In this document: piece after piece, positions 6,742 through 7,623 of the stretch
Layout of the letters: each line of letters opens with the position of its first letter
How positions within the stretch are numbered: position 1 is the stretch's first letter
From: Flavobacteriaceae bacterium
Lineage (GTDB): Bacteria > Bacteroidota > Bacteroidia > Flavobacteriales > Flavobacteriaceae
DNA length: 7,623 nucleotides
Assembly: GCA_016763215.1 (NCBI GenBank)
Contig: JAESUF010000206.1
Span: 1 to 7,623 of the forward strand
Direction: 5' to 3'
The notes under the pieces: generated by a model
What the model was told of the DNA's origin: nothing
The model's database searches: none
Seen by the model: the letters and a program-made list of their open reading frames with translations, nothing else
Translations under genes and position numbers: made by a program

Positions 6742-6749
6742 CAAATTTA
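6742..6749 (-). promoter_or_regulatory. Candidate -7 element of the tdk-alr-mscL promoter (TAnnTTTG)
   Basis: On the minus strand TAAATTTG matches the Bacteroidota -7 consensus exactly and lies 52 bases upstream of the tdk ATG. No clear -33 TTG is found at the usual spacing. An inverted repeat, ATTCAC-T-GTGAAT at 6724-6736, lies just downstream, in the predicted leader, and could be an operator. Confidence 0.4.
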
Positions 6750-6776
6750 TTAAAAAATGATTTCATAAAATTAATT

Positions 6777-6783
6777 AAAGGAG
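6777..6783 (+). promoter_or_regulatory. Strong Shine-Dalgarno sequence fixing the start at 6791
   Basis: AAAGGAG lies seven bases before ATG 6791. It is notably better than the ribosome sites of most other genes in the window and makes this start certain. Confidence 0.8.
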
Positions 6784-6790
6784 ACAACTT

Positions 6791-7231
6791 ATGCACAAAA
6801 AACTCACCGCAGATCTTATTAGTTTAGCTCATAGTATCTTGCAGATGAAAAATAAAGAGGATGTTTTTGCTTTAAAGCAGAAATCGCACGAAGTATATGA
6901 AAAGTTATCTGTTTTAGCCTATGTGGAAGAGTATATAAATAACACACCTAATCCAGAGCATACAAAAGAGGAGTTTCTTGATAAAATTGAAAACATAGAA
7001 AAAGAGAGAGAAGCTCAGAAAAAAGTTAAGGAAGCACAAGCAGAAGATAAGATTGTTAAACACAATTTAGAAGAAGTTATTGTAGATGTTATAATAGAAG
7101 AACAGGTTGTTGAAGAAGTAGCAACAGAAATTGAGCTAGTTGTTGAAGAGACTACTGAAGAGATTGCTGACCAAGGACCCCACAAAAAGGATCGAGTGGA
7201 TGGATTTGCTGAGGATAAATATTGGCAATGA
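6791..7231 (+). CDS. Conserved flavobacterial hypothetical protein, N-terminal part only, with a foreign end
   Basis: The N-terminus (MHKKLTADLISLAHSILQMKN, then VYEKLSVLAYVEEY) matches what I recall of a conserved hypothetical protein of Flavobacteriia with no known function. That protein has an N-terminal helical segment of about 55 residues, a long Glu/Val/Lys-rich low-complexity middle and a conserved C-terminal domain. Here the helical head (1-60), a charged helix rich in EKEREAQKK and the acidic middle (about 95-125, EEVIVDVIIEEQVVEE) are present, but the C-terminal domain is missing. The last ~20 residues, after EETTEEI (about 7165), come from reading unrelated downstream DNA in the wrong frame, and the TGA at 7229-7231 is accidental. 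The genuine flavobacterial part therefore ends at about 7150-7168. It is a soluble protein with no signal peptide, divergent from tdk. Confidence 0.7.
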   Translation: MHKKLTADLISLAHSILQMKNKEDVFALKQKSHEVYEKLSVLAYVEEYINNTPNPEHTKEEFLDKIENIEKEREAQKKVKEAQAEDKIVKHNLEEVIVDVIIEEQVVEEVATEIELVVEETTEEIADQGPHKKDRVDGFAEDKYWQ

Positions 7232-7623
7232 TGGTAAGCTGGTTGCAAACAGACAGGAGCGGCTGTCTCTGGTGGAGGAGGAAGGGGGAGTGGGTCTGGA
7301 GTCAGCCAAATTGATGGAATCAACTAAACTCACTGACTCAACCAAGGGATACGGAGGTGACTCCATGAAGAAGCCAAGTGATACTGCCAGCAGCAATCAA
7401 AGCTACTCACCCCCCAGTGCCTAGTAAAGATCGAGATAATTCAGCCACTCAGAGCAAAATCTCAATCCTCCTCAGGTAGCTGGGCAGGGGCAAGGCGCCT
7501 CTTTCCTCAAGAAAAAGAATACCTATGAGGCCCCAACCAATTCCTTTGGACAGGCCAATCCCAGAAGGAACTCAGCTCAGATGGGCCAGGACGCCAATGA
7601 ATATGAGCAGTGGGGCAACAACA
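7152..7623 (+). CDS. C-terminal fragment of a ciliate protein kinase, read with TAA and TAG as Gln
   Basis: In the frame of CTA 7152-7154 the DNA reads LLKRLLTKDPTKRIEWMDLL, the end of a eukaryotic Ser/Thr kinase domain (subdomain XI, with the conserved Arg of KDPxKRI). A hydrophilic tail of about 135 residues follows, rich in Ser, Gln, Asn, Gly and Pro. In the standard code it stops at TAG 7422-7424. If TAG (7422) and TAA (7425 and 7437) are glutamine, the frame stays open to the window edge; there is no TGA in it. This is the nuclear code of Oxytricha/Stylonychia, Tetrahymena and Paramecium; the high G+C and CTG-rich codon use fit a hypotrich better than the very AT-rich oligohymenophoreans, which is an inference. 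Both ends are incomplete: the catalytic part is missing at the join and the right end is cut by the window. It is not a bacterial gene. Confidence 0.8.

Noticed and set aside
7015..7396. Minus-strand reading frames at the right end
   Set aside because: They are antisense to the acidic flavobacterial segment and the kinase tail, and their Ser/Pro-rich or Thr/Ser-rich content only mirrors those codons.
7140..7424. A bacterial gene of 94 residues starting with TTG at 7140
   Set aside because: The start is arbitrary, the first codons overlap the flavobacterial frame, and the protein clearly continues past the TAG when TAA/TAG are read as Gln. It is the middle of a eukaryotic gene.
7470..7490. 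Ciliate intron starting at CAG/GTAGCT near 7474
   Set aside because: The frame stays open and the composition does not change across it, so no intron is needed.
7440..7623. Ciliate telomere (C4A4 repeats) or chromosome end at the right edge
   Set aside because: No CCCCAAAA-type repeat is present, and the coding frame runs straight to the last base.

Overview
From the left edge to about 7150-7170 the window is AT-rich DNA from the Bacteroidota, most likely a member of the Flavobacteriia. The protein families are flavobacterial in type: PdxJ, a YbfF-like hydrolase, the long ~580-residue phenylalanine 4-hydroxylase, a stand-alone alanine racemase, MscL, a thymidine kinase that has lost its zinc cysteines, and the N-terminus of what I recall as a conserved flavobacterial hypothetical protein. 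Several upstream regions carry a TAnnTTTG -7 element, the Bacteroidota promoter type. Species cannot be named from this.

Layout: the 3' part of pdxJ (+, cut by the left edge) is followed, after a spacer with a (GATAACT)4 repeat, by an alpha/beta hydrolase (+). The hydrolase ends tail-to-tail on phhA (-), their stop codons overlapping. phhA is interrupted twice as read, by an in-frame TAA and by a one-base frameshift. A 191-bp divergent region with a 9+9 bp inverted repeat separates phhA from an aspartyl/asparaginyl beta-hydroxylase-like gene (+). Then comes a small exported-protein gene (-), broken by one base in an A/T run, and a strong hairpin terminator. That terminator closes a likely minus-strand operon tdk-alr-mscL. 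A divergent gene for a coiled, Glu-rich flavobacterial protein begins at 6791 (+).

The right end is the surprise. At about 7150-7170 the flavobacterial gene stops making sense and the base composition jumps from about one third G+C to half or more. From there to the window edge one frame encodes the C-terminal end of a eukaryotic protein kinase domain followed by a Gln/Ser/Asn-rich tail. This frame stays open only if TAA and TAG are read as glutamine: it contains TAG, TAA and TAA but no TGA. That is the ciliate nuclear code. The join falls in a stretch where both parent sequences look alike, which suggests a chimeric assembly of a flavobacterium with a ciliate it lived with, rather than a new bacterial gene. 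A real transfer cannot be excluded from the sequence alone.

The bacterial genes are mostly housekeeping: vitamin B6 synthesis, thymidine salvage, D-alanine supply for the cell wall, osmotic protection and Phe-to-Tyr conversion. The two or three single-base lesions (phhA twice, the small exported protein once) are either recent gene decay or consensus errors in a thinly covered contig. The chimeric end makes the second option serious.
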